Source of the DNA: Shewanella canadensis | GTDB lineage: Bacteria; Pseudomonadota; Gammaproteobacteria; Enterobacterales; Shewanellaceae | Direction: 5' to 3' | Assembly (NCBI RefSeq): GCF_003966225.1 | Contig: NZ_RXNU01000015.1 | Location: 62,001 to 126,000 of the forward strand | Length of the DNA: 64,000 bases | Shown here: positions 16,999-24,186 of the stretch, piece after piece | How the letters are laid out: every line of letters starts with the position of its first letter | Position numbering within the stretch: the first letter of the stretch is position 1 | Position numbers and translations under genes: made by a program | Notes under the pieces: model-generated | The model's database searches: none | Told to the model about the DNA's origin: nothing | What the model saw: the letters and a program-made list of their open reading frames with translations, nothing else

Positions 16999-18081
16999 GT
17001 GAAAAAAATCATTCATATCGATATGGATTGTTATTTTGCCGCGGTGGAGATGCGTGACTTCCCTGAGTTAAGGGGGAAACCTATAGCCGTGGGAGGAAGA
17101 AGCGACAGGCGTGGTGTCATCAGTACCTGTAACTATGAAGCCAGACAATTTGGTGTTCGCTCGGCCATGGCCTCGGGCTATGCCCTGAAACTCTGTCCCG
17201 ATCTGATATTGGTGCCGGGACGTATGTCAGTCTATAAGGAGGTGTCGGCCCAGATCCGAGAGGTTTTTTCGCGTTACACCGACTTGATAGAGCCACTCTC
17301 GCTCGATGAAGCCTATCTCGATGTTACTGATTGTACCCAGTGTCAGGGCTCGGCAACCTTGATCGCTGAGGCCATTCGACAAGAGATATTTGAACTGACG
17401 GGGTTAACCGCCTCAGCCGGGATCGCCCCCATTAAGTTTCTCGCAAAGATAGCCTCCGATCTTAATAAACCTAACGGACAGTATGTGATAACACCCAATA
17501 TGATCCCGGCATTCGTAAAGGATTTGCCACTCACCAAGATCCCCGGAGTGGGCAAGGTTACCGGAAAAAAACTTGAAGATATCGGCTTAATCACCTGTAG
17601 TGATCTGCAGGCTTACCCTGAAGGGGCGTTAATTGAGCGATTTGGCAAATTTGGCTCCGTATTGATTGAACGTGCACAAGGTATTGATACCCGTAATATC
17701 TCCCCACACAGGGAACGAAAGTCCGTAGGCGTAGAGACCACGCTGGCTAAAGATATCTATAGCTTAGAGCAGTGTCAGGCCGTGATGCCCCAGTTAATCC
17801 AGGAGTTAGCGACTCGAATAAAGCGTAGCGCCAAAGATCGCACCATCCATAAGCAGGTTGTTAAGCTTAAGTTTAATGACTTTAAACAGACGACCATAGA
17901 GCATCGAAGTGATGAGGTGTCGGTAAAGTTGTTTTATGATCTACTTTCTCAGGCGTTAGAGCGGCAGGAGGGGCGAGGCATTCGATTGCTTGGCGTTTCT
18001 GTAGGCTTAGCGAGTCAGTCAGACATTAAAACAGCCGAAGATAACGAAGTGAGAGAGTCTCAGATGGACCTTGGGTTTTAA
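16999..18081 (+). CDS. dinB: DNA polymerase IV (Y family)
   Basis: A 360-residue translesion polymerase. Catalytic carboxylates lie in IDMDCYFAAVEMRD at the N-terminus and SLDEAYLDVT around residue 105; a helix-hairpin-helix segment (IPGVGKVTGKKLEDIG) and the C-terminal little-finger domain follow. The GTG at 16999 gives the standard start MKKIIHIDMDC; the frame extends to a TTG at 16969, but that adds residues the family lacks. No strong ribosome-binding site is visible. A LexA box lies in its promoter. Confidence 0.95.
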   Translation: MKKIIHIDMDCYFAAVEMRDFPELRGKPIAVGGRSDRRGVISTCNYEARQFGVRSAMASGYALKLCPDLILVPGRMSVYKEVSAQIREVFSRYTDLIEPLSLDEAYLDVTDCTQCQGSATLIAEAIRQEIFELTGLTASAGIAPIKFLAKIASDLNKPNGQYVITPNMIPAFVKDLPLTKIPGVGKVTGKKLEDIGLITCSDLQAYPEGALIERFGKFGSVLIERAQGIDTRNISPHRERKSVGVETTLAKDIYSLEQCQAVMPQLIQELATRIKRSAKDRTIHKQVVKLKFNDFKQTTIEHRSDEVSVKLFYDLLSQALERQEGRGIRLLGVSVGLASQSDIKTAEDNEVRESQMDLGF

Positions 18082-18089
18082 GAGGTAAC

Positions 18090-18224
18090 TAGATTCTAGG
18101 CTCGAGTGCCTAGGATTAAGAGAAGAGCTTGAGATACTAGGATTTAGAGTGGTTCGAGTTCCTAGAATCTAGCCCCTAGGATACTAAGAAGTCACTAGGC
18201 CCTAGGTTCTAGAACCTAGGGCCT
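18090..18224. repeat. CTAG-rich, period-7 region with a 28-bp palindrome between dinB and pepD
   Basis: About eleven CTAG tetranucleotides fall within 135 bp, a rare motif in gammaproteobacterial DNA. Parts run in 7-bp steps (CCTAGAA, TCTAGCC, CCTAGGA; then CTAGGCC, CTAGGTT, CTAGAAC, CTAGGGC). The end, 18197-18224, is a perfect palindrome with arms AGGCCCTAGGTTCT. It lies between two converging genes and may act as a bidirectional transcription stop, although T tracts are poor. Confidence 0.65.
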
Positions 18225-18231
18225 GATAAAC

Positions 18232-19692
18232 TTAACCTTTCTCTGGAATACGTTCCAGTACGGCTAACAGCAGCTGGTAATATTGACCTACCGTTTCAAT
18301 AAGCACCTTCTCATCCGGGCTATGTGGGAAACGAATAGTCGGGCCAATTGATACCATGTCCATTTCTGGATAGGGCTTCTTAAACAGACCACACTCTAGT
18401 CCCGCATGAATTACCATGATAACAGGCTCTTTGTTATAGATGCTGTCGTAGGTCTCACGTACCAACGCCATCACCGGTGAGCTGTTATCCGGCTTCCAGC
18501 CCGGGTAAGTACCGCTAAAGGCAATTTTTGCACCGGCTAATTGGCTTAGAGCGCTCAAGTGACCTTCAACATTCTCACGACCCGAGTCCATCAGTGAACG
18601 GATAAGGCAGAGCAGGGTAACCTTATCTTCACCTGTGGTGATCACACCTAAGTTCAGCGATGTCTCAGTCACCCCCTCAATCTCATCACTCATGCGAACG
18701 ACACCGTTCGGACATGCGTGCATTAAGTTGACAAGGCTTGTTTGTGCCTCAGTGCTTATCACCTGTGTTGCATTAGAGGTTTCCACTAAGGTTAATGCGA
18801 GGTTCGGCTCAGTGATACTTAACTCTTGCTTCAATAAGTTTTCATACTCAGTGACGGCCTTTTGTAGCTCAGCGAGTTTTGCAGCGCTTACATTGAGTGT
18901 CGCGGTGGCTTCTCTTGGGATAGCGTTACGAAGAGAGCCTCCCTGGAAGTGACTCAGCTCGAGTCCCAGCGTCAATGCGTTATCGAACAGGAAGCGGGCC
19001 AATAGTTTGTTGGCATTTCCGCGACCTAAATGTATATCAACGCCTGAGTGACCGCCTCGAAGGCCTGCAATGGTCAGGTTCAATGTTTGGCTATCTGCTG
19101 CCGGAGCTTGCCAGCTGATCGGTAGGGTTATCTCTCCATCGGCGCCGCCGGCACAACCCATGTAGATCTCGCCCTCTTGCTCGGAATCCGTATTAATCAG
19201 GATTTCAGCATCGAGATAACCAGCTTCCAGGCCAAATGCACCCGTCATGCCCGCTTCTTCATCTATTGTCAGCAGGACTTCCAGTGGGCCGTGAGGAATA
19301 TCGTCTGAACCTAAAATGGCTAACGCAGACGCCATGCCGATACCATTATCAGCACCCAAGGTTGTTCCGGTCGCTTTTACCCACTCACCATCGATATAGG
19401 GTTCAATCGCGTCTTTCTCGAAATCATGGACCTTGTCGGAGTTCTTTTGCGGCACCATATCGATATGAGCCTGCAGGGCAACAACCTTGCGGTTTTCCAT
19501 ACCCGGTGTAGCTGGCTTCTTAATGATGAGGTTACCGACTTTATCTTCAACCAGTTCGAGTTGCTTATCTTTGGCCCAGGCTTGAATATGTTCGCTCAAA
19601 GCATGCTCATGTTTAGATGGATGGGGAATTGCACAAATTTGTTCGAACCACTGCCACAGGGCTTGAGGTTGTAATTGACTTAATGCTGTCAC
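18232..19692 (-). CDS. pepD: Beta-Ala-His dipeptidase / aminoacyl-histidine dipeptidase PepD
   Basis: A 486-residue cytosolic zinc peptidase of family M20 (PepD/PepV type). Metal-site residues are visible as His76-x-Asp78 in AHIDMV, GADNGIGMA, and the catalytic Glu pair in TIDEEAGMTGAFGL; NTDSEQEGEIYMGCAGG is characteristic. It hydrolyses dipeptides such as Xaa-His in peptide and histidine recycling. It is transcribed convergently with dinB and divergently from the M17 peptidase at 20022. Confidence 0.95.
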   Translation of the reverse strand: MTALSQLQPQALWQWFEQICAIPHPSKHEHALSEHIQAWAKDKQLELVEDKVGNLIIKKPATPGMENRKVVALQAHIDMVPQKNSDKVHDFEKDAIEPYIDGEWVKATGTTLGADNGIGMASALAILGSDDIPHGPLEVLLTIDEEAGMTGAFGLEAGYLDAEILINTDSEQEGEIYMGCAGGADGEITLPISWQAPAADSQTLNLTIAGLRGGHSGVDIHLGRGNANKLLARFLFDNALTLGLELSHFQGGSLRNAIPREATATLNVSAAKLAELQKAVTEYENLLKQELSITEPNLALTLVETSNATQVISTEAQTSLVNLMHACPNGVVRMSDEIEGVTETSLNLGVITTGEDKVTLLCLIRSLMDSGRENVEGHLSALSQLAGAKIAFSGTYPGWKPDNSSPVMALVRETYDSIYNKEPVIMVIHAGLECGLFKKPYPEMDMVSIGPTIRFPHSPDEKVLIETVGQYYQLLLAVLERIPEKG

Positions 19693-19767
19693 TGATGACT
19701 CCTCTTTTAAAGTCGATGAGGCTAAAAATTGCCATAGTTTACCACAGTGTTTGGAGCACTTTGGGAG

Positions 19768-19935
19768 ATGAGTGATTCCTGTGAGTGTCTGCCGGTAATT
19801 AAAGTGTCAGCGAAAGTTGCCATTGTGATTCCTTCCCGACAAAGAAGCTCGACAAAAGAGCTTGGCATTGAAGTGGATTTAAGGGCATATTGTTTGCCAA
19901 AACTAGATGATTTTATCTTCGGCAACTATTTATAA
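19768..19935 (+). CDS. Possible small ORF of 55 codons (uncertain)
   Basis: An ATG-initiated frame in the 330-bp space between pepD and the M17 peptidase gene encodes a 55-residue peptide with a plausible composition (VAIVIPSRQRSSTKELGIEV, LDDFIFGNYL). The GGAG directly abuts the ATG, so the ribosome-binding site is poor, and an antisense frame of similar length covers the same stretch. No family is recognised. Listed as a candidate only. Confidence 0.22.
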   Translation: MSDSCECLPVIKVSAKVAIVIPSRQRSSTKELGIEVDLRAYCLPKLDDFIFGNYL

Positions 19936-20021
19936 AAATAGGTTCGAGGTTATCAATATTCGACTCGGTACTCACTGCCTGCAATGATATCGGTTTGATC
20001 TCACAAGCAAAAGGATGGTTC

Positions 20022-21557
20022 ATGGCTCAGGTTAATGTTGTTGATGTACAAGATGATGATGCAATTTTTGAAGGTAGCGGCTGGGATGCACTCGTCGTTG
20101 TCGCTGCCGATACTAGCCAAACCGGCTTCGATGAAATTTCACTGTTGGCAGATCATGGCGCTAAGGTAGATAAGCGCGTCGGTCACTCTCCTACGTTACT
20201 GTTTGCCCCGGGATTAGTCGGCGGTCGTCTCATCATCTCTCCGGTAAAAAATAGTGTGGATGATTTCGAAGATGTCAGAGTCTTTGCCGATGCTGCCAGA
20301 GTCGGTATCAAGCTGGCTAAGGACGCCGGCGCTACTCGTCCGTTACTGCTGGTGGCTAAAAATGGTGATCCCAGATATCAATTTGCTTCTGAAGTGGCAG
20401 CTCTGTCTTGCGGTCAGGAATTATGGCAGGCGCTTGAGCTGCGTGAGGCTAAAGGGGACAACCCGGAATTTGAGGCTATCGGTTTGCTTAACTCATCTAA
20501 AGCATCCCAGAGTCTGAACGCCATCGAGGCCGGGCGGACACTGGCGCGAGATCTTTGTGGTACAGAGCCTGAGCGAATGTCGGCGCCGGCATTTGCCGAC
20601 TACTGTGTTGCGGCTTATCGGGACTCGGGCCTCAAGGTCGGTGTGATCGAAGATAGGGATGTCTTGGAGCGTGACTATCCTCTACTCAGCGCTGTCGGAC
20701 GTTCATCTTTTGCAGTATCGAGACATCAGCCACGTGTCGTTAAGCTCGAGTATGTGGGAGAGGGGGCTATCGAGCGTACCTTTTTCTTTGCCGGAAAAGG
20801 CGTGGTTTATGATACCGGTGGTGCAGATATTAAGGTTGCTGGTGGTATGGCGGGGATGAGCCGCGATAAAGGTGGCGCCGCAGCCGTTGCCGGCCTGATG
20901 AAAACCTTATCTTTGCTTAAACCTAAAGGTATTCGAGTGGTCGCTGAGCTTGGCTTAGTCAGAAACAGCATTGGCAGTGAAGCCTTTGTGACCGATGAGA
21001 TCATTACCAGCCATGCCGGTGTCAGAGTCAGAATTGGTAATACGGATGCGGAAGGGCGTTTAGTGTTAGCGGATCTCCTGTCCCATCTCAGAATTAAGGC
21101 TGAAAAAGCGATAAAGCCTGAACTCTTTTCCGTTGCCACACTTACCGGCCACGTGGTCCGCTGTTATGGTGGTTATACCGCGACGGTTGAGAATGCTGTC
21201 GCTAAGCAAGCCGGTATTGCTGCGAGCATGGCAAACGAAGGGTTGGCTTGGGGGGAACCTATCGAGCAATCGGCACTGCGTCGTGAGGATTTTGCTAAGA
21301 TTATCGATCCATCGGGGGCCGCCGATATACTCTCTTCGAATAATGCCCCCTCTTCGGTTACCGCGAGAGGACATCAATATCCGGCGGCGTTTCTTCTGCA
21401 AGCCTCAGGTTTAAGTTCCCATGGAAGCACATCAAAAATGCCACTGGCCTATACCCATGTCGATATAGCGGGTAGTGCGACCGAAGGTCACCCACAATAC
21501 GGAAAGCCGACGGCGGCTCCTTTAGTCGGCCTGTATAAACACATCACCAGAGGATAA
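20022..21557 (+). CDS. M17 family leucyl aminopeptidase-like protein
   Basis: A 511-residue protein with an N-terminal macro-like domain and the C-terminal M17 catalytic domain. The signature N-T-D-A-E-G-R is at residues 340-346 and supplies two metal ligands (Asp342, Glu344) and the active-site Arg346; GKGVVYDTGG and SRDKGGAA carry the other metal-binding aspartates. The segment between them (ADIKVAGGMAGM) departs from classical PepA, so it is a divergent paralogue, probably a cytosolic aminopeptidase. The ATG at 20022 has AAGGA 6 bp upstream, better than the upstream codon at 19995. Confidence 0.88.
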   Translation: MAQVNVVDVQDDDAIFEGSGWDALVVVAADTSQTGFDEISLLADHGAKVDKRVGHSPTLLFAPGLVGGRLIISPVKNSVDDFEDVRVFADAARVGIKLAKDAGATRPLLLVAKNGDPRYQFASEVAALSCGQELWQALELREAKGDNPEFEAIGLLNSSKASQSLNAIEAGRTLARDLCGTEPERMSAPAFADYCVAAYRDSGLKVGVIEDRDVLERDYPLLSAVGRSSFAVSRHQPRVVKLEYVGEGAIERTFFFAGKGVVYDTGGADIKVAGGMAGMSRDKGGAAAVAGLMKTLSLLKPKGIRVVAELGLVRNSIGSEAFVTDEIITSHAGVRVRIGNTDAEGRLVLADLLSHLRIKAEKAIKPELFSVATLTGHVVRCYGGYTATVENAVAKQAGIAASMANEGLAWGEPIEQSALRREDFAKIIDPSGAADILSSNNAPSSVTARGHQYPAAFLLQASGLSSHGSTSKMPLAYTHVDIAGSATEGHPQYGKPTAAPLVGLYKHITRG

Positions 21558-21796
21558 AATTCCATTAAGCTGCAAGTGACACAATGTGTCACTTGCAGTG
21601 ACTAGTTTGCAAAGTATGATGTCATTTCCCTTCTCTAATCAGCTGCCCCAGTTTTTATCTTGGTTGTTTTTCATCGTTTATCTGAAACTTTTCTGTAACT
21701 TATTCACCAACGCTCACTACATTCCGACTGAAAAATACCAAAATAGTGGTTAATTTACGCAAAAAAAGCGTTTTTCTAGATATAAATCAAAAAAGC
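21558..21796. other. Intergenic region before the first cassette
   Basis: About 240 bp with a short imperfect hairpin just after the M17 gene (AAGTGACACA with TGTGTCACTT, 21573-21596), which may act as its terminator although no T tract follows. The remaining AT-rich sequence leads into the HexR-like operator of cassette 1. Confidence 0.5.
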
Positions 21797-21824
21797 TTGT
21801 AATTAAATTACATTTAACTATAAT
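21797..21824 (+). promoter_or_regulatory. HexR-like operator and sigma-70 promoter, cassette 1
   Basis: TGTAATTAAATTACA (21798-21812) is a perfect palindrome around one base and matches the HexR operator reported for Shewanella (TGTAAT, three A/T, ATTACA). It covers the -35 TTGTAA (21797-21802); after 16 bp comes the -10 TATAAT (21819-21824). Transcription should begin near 21831, where sequence conservation among the three cassettes becomes strong. HexR controls central sugar metabolism in response to 2-keto-3-deoxy-6-phosphogluconate; binding here is inferred from the motif. Confidence 0.8.
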
Positions 21825-21830
21825 TGATTT

Positions 21831-21990
21831 CGTTGGTTAGGCACTGAGCCTTCCATCATTAAGTCTATCCAGGATGGATAACTCTCCAAGGAATCGAGCG
21901 ACAGGTTGACTCTACGGCTTTTTAGCTGCTTTGTTTTACAAGTTAAGCCAAATTTGAGTAGAGTAATTTTATTACAACTTTGTTTAGGAG
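21831..21990 (+). ncRNA. Conserved structured 5' leader, cassette 1
   Basis: About 165 nt between the predicted transcription start and the small gene are conserved in all three cassettes. Visible hairpins are AGGC/GCCU near the 5' end and UAUCC-AGGAU-GGAUA (21867-21881), which shows GGA in its loop, the form bound by CsrA/RsmA proteins. A second GGA follows in CUCCAAGGAAUCGAG. An AGTAATTTTATTACA palindrome (21962-21976), one base off the HexR core, sits just upstream of the AGGAG ribosome-binding site. No known riboswitch class is recognised. Confidence 0.65.
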
Positions 21991-21998
21991 TATTGACT

Positions 21999-22097
21999 AT
22001 GTCTTATACCGGAAATCAGCACGTTTATTGGCAAAACACTTGGTTCTGTACCGATGCTTTGCGTGGCGGCTTATTTGCAATGAACTCTAAGGGTTAA
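21999..22097 (+). CDS. Uncharacterised 32-residue peptide, copy 1
   Basis: A 32-codon gene with AGGAG 8 bp before the ATG. The peptide begins MSYTG, has an aromatic-rich invariant core VYWQNTWFCTDALRGGL (residues 9-25) with one cysteine (Cys17), and ends KG. It has no signal peptide or clear membrane helix. Against copy 3 it differs by two substitutions (Phe26, Ser30) but also by five synonymous codons; against copy 2 by six substitutions and eight synonymous codons, clustered outside the core. That pattern points to selection on the peptide. No family recognised; a toxin, regulatory peptide or SgrT-like partner of a dual-function RNA are possibilities. Confidence 0.75.
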   Translation: MSYTGNQHVYWQNTWFCTDALRGGLFAMNSKG

Positions 22098-22297
22098 TCC
22101 TTTAAGGTTTACAGGGCTGACTACCCCTTTAAGTAGTTTCCATCATCCATCAACCTTAATCCCTTTTGGGATGTTTAGACTCAAGTTGCATCTTGATCAT
22201 CTGATCGATATGCCAGTGTAACTGCTAGCGTGGTAACTCTTTCCTTTAGGAACACTTGAAATTAGTCTTTGCCCGCTCTTTGAGCGGGCTTTTTTTT
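22098..22297 (+). terminator. Structured 3' region and terminator, cassette 1
   Basis: After the stop codon the RNA can form AUCCC/GGGAU (near 22161-22172), UCAAG/CUUGA, and UUCC-UUUA-GGAA hairpins, then a conserved AACACTTGAA segment. It ends with a perfect stem GCCCGCTC/GAGCGGGC (22271-22278 and 22282-22289) and eight T. The long T tract and conserved single-stranded stretch before it resemble Hfq-dependent small RNAs, by inference only. Confidence 0.82.
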
Positions 22298-22742
22298 GTC
22301 TGCTTATCGCCTGTAGCCAGTCAAAACCATCTTATCTGCTGGTCGATTTTTTTGGTCAAACTAATTCAAGGCTAATGGGCGAAGGAATGGTGCTCTCTCC
22401 TTGGAGGTCAGATGTTGTGAATGCCTATATTGCAAGACGATATGGTCTATTTTATATGGAACGCTTAAGACCATGGAGAACAGATATAGAAGGTACGAGC
22501 CCATGGATGAGCGAAGGTAGAATAATGGAGGAGCAATTATCGAGAGTAACGCATGGATCAGTTACCGAGGAGCAATAAATAGCCTTGCCTCAGAAGCGCT
22601 AAGTTCTCGCTGAGCTAACACATCTTTATGCCGGTTGGTATTAACACCCTGTCTCTGTTTAACCTATCTCGTGCCAATTACTCACCTTTCATGTATTAAA
22701 CTTACAGTATTTGGCTGGGATCGATTAAATTTCAGATAAATC
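22298..22742. other. Spacer between cassettes 1 and 2 with a degenerate internal repeat
   Basis: About 445 bp. Near 22495-22578 two imperfect copies of a roughly 40-bp unit (CCATGGATGAG..GAGGAGCAATTA and GCATGGATCAG..GAGGAGCAATAA) are visible, related in style to CATGGA-containing repeats elsewhere in the window. A 67-codon frame over it (22375-22578) looks like translated repeat and is not called as a gene. Confidence 0.4.
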
Positions 22743-22771
22743 TTGTAATAAAATTACAGCAAGGGTATAGT
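22743..22771 (+). promoter_or_regulatory. HexR-like operator and promoter, cassette 2
   Basis: TGTAATAAAATTACA (22744-22758) fits the HexR consensus. The -35 TTGTAA (22743-22748) is inside it; 17 bp later is TATAGT (22766-22771). The conserved transcript start is expected near 22778. Confidence 0.78.
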
Positions 22772-22777
22772 TATCTC

Positions 22778-22936
22778 GTTGGTTAGGCAATGATGCCTTC
22801 CACCTCTAGGTCTATCCAGGATGGATACTTCTCCAGGGAATTGAGCGACAAGTTGACTCTGCGGCGTGATAGCTACTGTCTTATGTAAGCTAAGCCAAGT
22901 TTAACTTGAGTATTTTTTTACAACTTTGTTAGGAGT
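22778..22936 (+). ncRNA. Conserved structured 5' leader, cassette 2
   Basis: The leader repeats the cassette 1 arrangement: AGGCA/UGCCU hairpin, UAUCC-AGGAU-GGAUA hairpin with a GGA loop, and a CUCC..GGGAAUUGAG segment. The palindrome before the ribosome-binding site is decayed here (AGTATTTTTTTACA), so if it is an operator it is the weakest of the three. Confidence 0.62.
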
Positions 22937-22943
22937 ATCTACT

Positions 22944-23042
22944 ATGTCTTATACCGGAATTCAGAATGTTTATTGGCAAAACACTTGGTTTTGTACTGAT
23001 GCATTACGTGGCGGTCTATACGCCATTAGCTTCAAGGGCTAA
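22944..23042 (+). CDS. Uncharacterised 32-residue peptide, copy 2
   Basis: The most divergent of the three copies: Ile6, Asn8, Tyr26, Ile28, Ser29 and Phe30 differ from copy 1, while residues 9-25 are unchanged despite synonymous changes at Phe16, Thr18, Ala20, Leu21, Gly24 and Leu25. AGGAG precedes the ATG by about 8 bp. Same length and C-terminal KG. Function unknown. Confidence 0.74.
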   Translation: MSYTGIQNVYWQNTWFCTDALRGGLYAISFKG

Positions 23043-23214
23043 CCACCCCTCAAGCTAGTTACCATCTATCGACCCTTATCCCTCTGGGATGTTTAGACTC
23101 AAGTAACATCTTGATCTTAAGATTGAAATGTTAGTACAACTGTTAGCGCGGTAACTTCTTCCTTTAGGAACACTTGATTTAGTCTCGGCCCGCTCTTTGA
23201 GCGGGCTTTTTTTT
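23043..23214 (+). terminator. Structured 3' region and terminator, cassette 2
   Basis: Hairpins AUCCC-UCU-GGGAU and UCAAG/CUUGA and UUCC-UUUA-GGAA are kept, followed by AACACTTGA and the terminator stem GCCCGCTC/GAGCGGGC (23188-23195 and 23199-23206) with eight T. Confidence 0.82.
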
Positions 23215-23485
23215 GTTTTATCCCCCCAATAATTAAATAACGAATGTCACTTCACTTCGACTAATCGATACGCTGTTGTTGTGTCGTATCTCAAGACGTG
23301 GGATCTTTTTTGAGTTAGCGGCGCGCGAGCTGCAGCTCACGGAACTCGCTCTATGAGTCGGGGGGATCAGCCTTTCAAGATAAAGAGTGCAGGCATAAAT
23401 AGCGATAGCGTGAATAAACGAAAACTACATTAGATGTTGTAAAATTACAGAATAAGGCATTTTTGTACGTTTTTTAAATTAAATC
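23215..23485. other. Spacer between cassettes 2 and 3
   Basis: About 270 bp, no gene. A shortened HexR-like palindrome TGTAA-AA-TTACA lies at 23438-23449, about 40 bp upstream of the full operator. A GC-rich segment near 23318-23350 (GGCGCGCGAGCTGCAGCTC) differs in composition from its surroundings. Confidence 0.4.
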
Positions 23486-23513
23486 TTGTAATAAAATTAC
23501 ATTTGGGTATAAT
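23486..23513 (+). promoter_or_regulatory. HexR-like operator and promoter, cassette 3
   Basis: TGTAATAAAATTACA (23487-23501), identical to cassette 2, covers the -35 TTGTAA (23486-23491); 16 bp later is TATAAT (23508-23513). Start of transcription expected near 23520. Confidence 0.8.
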
Positions 23514-23519
23514 TGGTCT

Positions 23520-23680
23520 CGTTGGTTAGGCAATGAAGCCTTCCACCTCTAGGTCTATCCAGGATGGATAACTCTCCACGGAATCGAGCGACAAGTTGAC
23601 TCTAAGGCTTTTTAGCTGCTTTGTTTAGTAAGCTTAAGCCCAGTTTGACTAGAGTAATTTTATTACAACTTTGTTAGGAG
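23520..23680 (+). ncRNA. Conserved structured 5' leader, cassette 3
   Basis: The same hairpins as in cassettes 1 and 2: AGGC/GCCU with a different loop, and UAUCC-AGGAU-GGAUA. AGTAATTTTATTACA (23653-23667) is identical to the cassette 1 palindrome and lies 9 bp before the AGGAG ribosome-binding site, so it could be a second HexR-like site or a small RNA hairpin. Confidence 0.63.
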
Positions 23681-23688
23681 TATTGACT

Positions 23689-23787
23689 ATGTCTTATACC
23701 GGAAATCAGCACGTTTATTGGCAAAACACTTGGTTCTGTACAGATGCTTTGCGTGGCGGGTTGTACGCTATGAATTTTAAGGGCTAA
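23689..23787 (+). CDS. Uncharacterised 32-residue peptide, copy 3
   Basis: Identical to copy 1 except Tyr26 and Phe30, both of which it shares with copy 2. AGGAG is 8 bp before the ATG. The shared core VYWQNTWFCTDALRGGL is intact. The gene is followed by its own terminator, so it is not a leader peptide placed directly before the purine permease gene 400 bp downstream. Function unknown. Confidence 0.75.
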   Translation: MSYTGNQHVYWQNTWFCTDALRGGLYAMNFKG

Positions 23788-23940
23788 CTAGCCCCTAAGT
23801 GGTTACCTTAGTCTGCATAACTCTGACCCCTTGGGTTATGAAGACTGAAGATAACGCTGGTTATTGTTATTACAGTAACGCTTCCCTTCGGGAACACTTG
23901 AAATTAGTATCGGCCCGCTCATTGAGCGGGCTTTTTTTTG
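23788..23940 (+). terminator. Structured 3' region and terminator, cassette 3
   Basis: The first hairpin becomes ACCC-CTT-GGGT and the later one TTCCC-TTC-GGGAA, where cassettes 1 and 2 have TTCC-TTTA-GGAA: both sides changed together. The terminator stem GCCCGCTC/GAGCGGGC (23913-23920 and 23924-23931) keeps its sequence with ATT in the loop and eight T. Confidence 0.83.
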
Positions 23941-24186
23941 TCTGCAATTTGTACATAAAAACTCTTATACGTATCAGATCGTCCCATTTCTATAGCGCTA
24001 GCCTCACTAGAGTAAACCCCCTATAATCGTCGGAAAATGCAGATAGTTCAGGGGGACTCTCTCTATCTTATTTGCATCATTTTTGTACCTACATAATAAA
24101 ATGCTCAGTTCCGGGTCATATCCTCGGCTAGAGATTCAATCAATACACCCTACTTACAACTATAAAAATAAAAGGAACCCAGTTCC

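Noticed and set aside
21999..22297. Peptide as an attenuation leader peptide (Trp/Tyr/Phe-rich)
   Set aside because: Copies 1 and 2 have no downstream biosynthetic gene under control, and each unit has its own full terminator far from the peptide stop codon.
22375..22578. 67-codon frame between cassettes 1 and 2
   Set aside because: Its sequence is made of degenerate repeat units (CATGGAT..GAGGAGCAAT twice), has no good ribosome-binding site and resembles no protein; most likely chance translation of a repeat.
21558..24186. RiPP or bacteriocin precursor cluster
   Set aside because: No modification enzyme, leader peptidase or dedicated exporter lies nearby; neighbours are an M17 aminopeptidase and a purine permease.
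23941..24186. Purine riboswitch upstream of the permease gene
   Set aside because: The conserved core of purine riboswitches was looked for and not seen.
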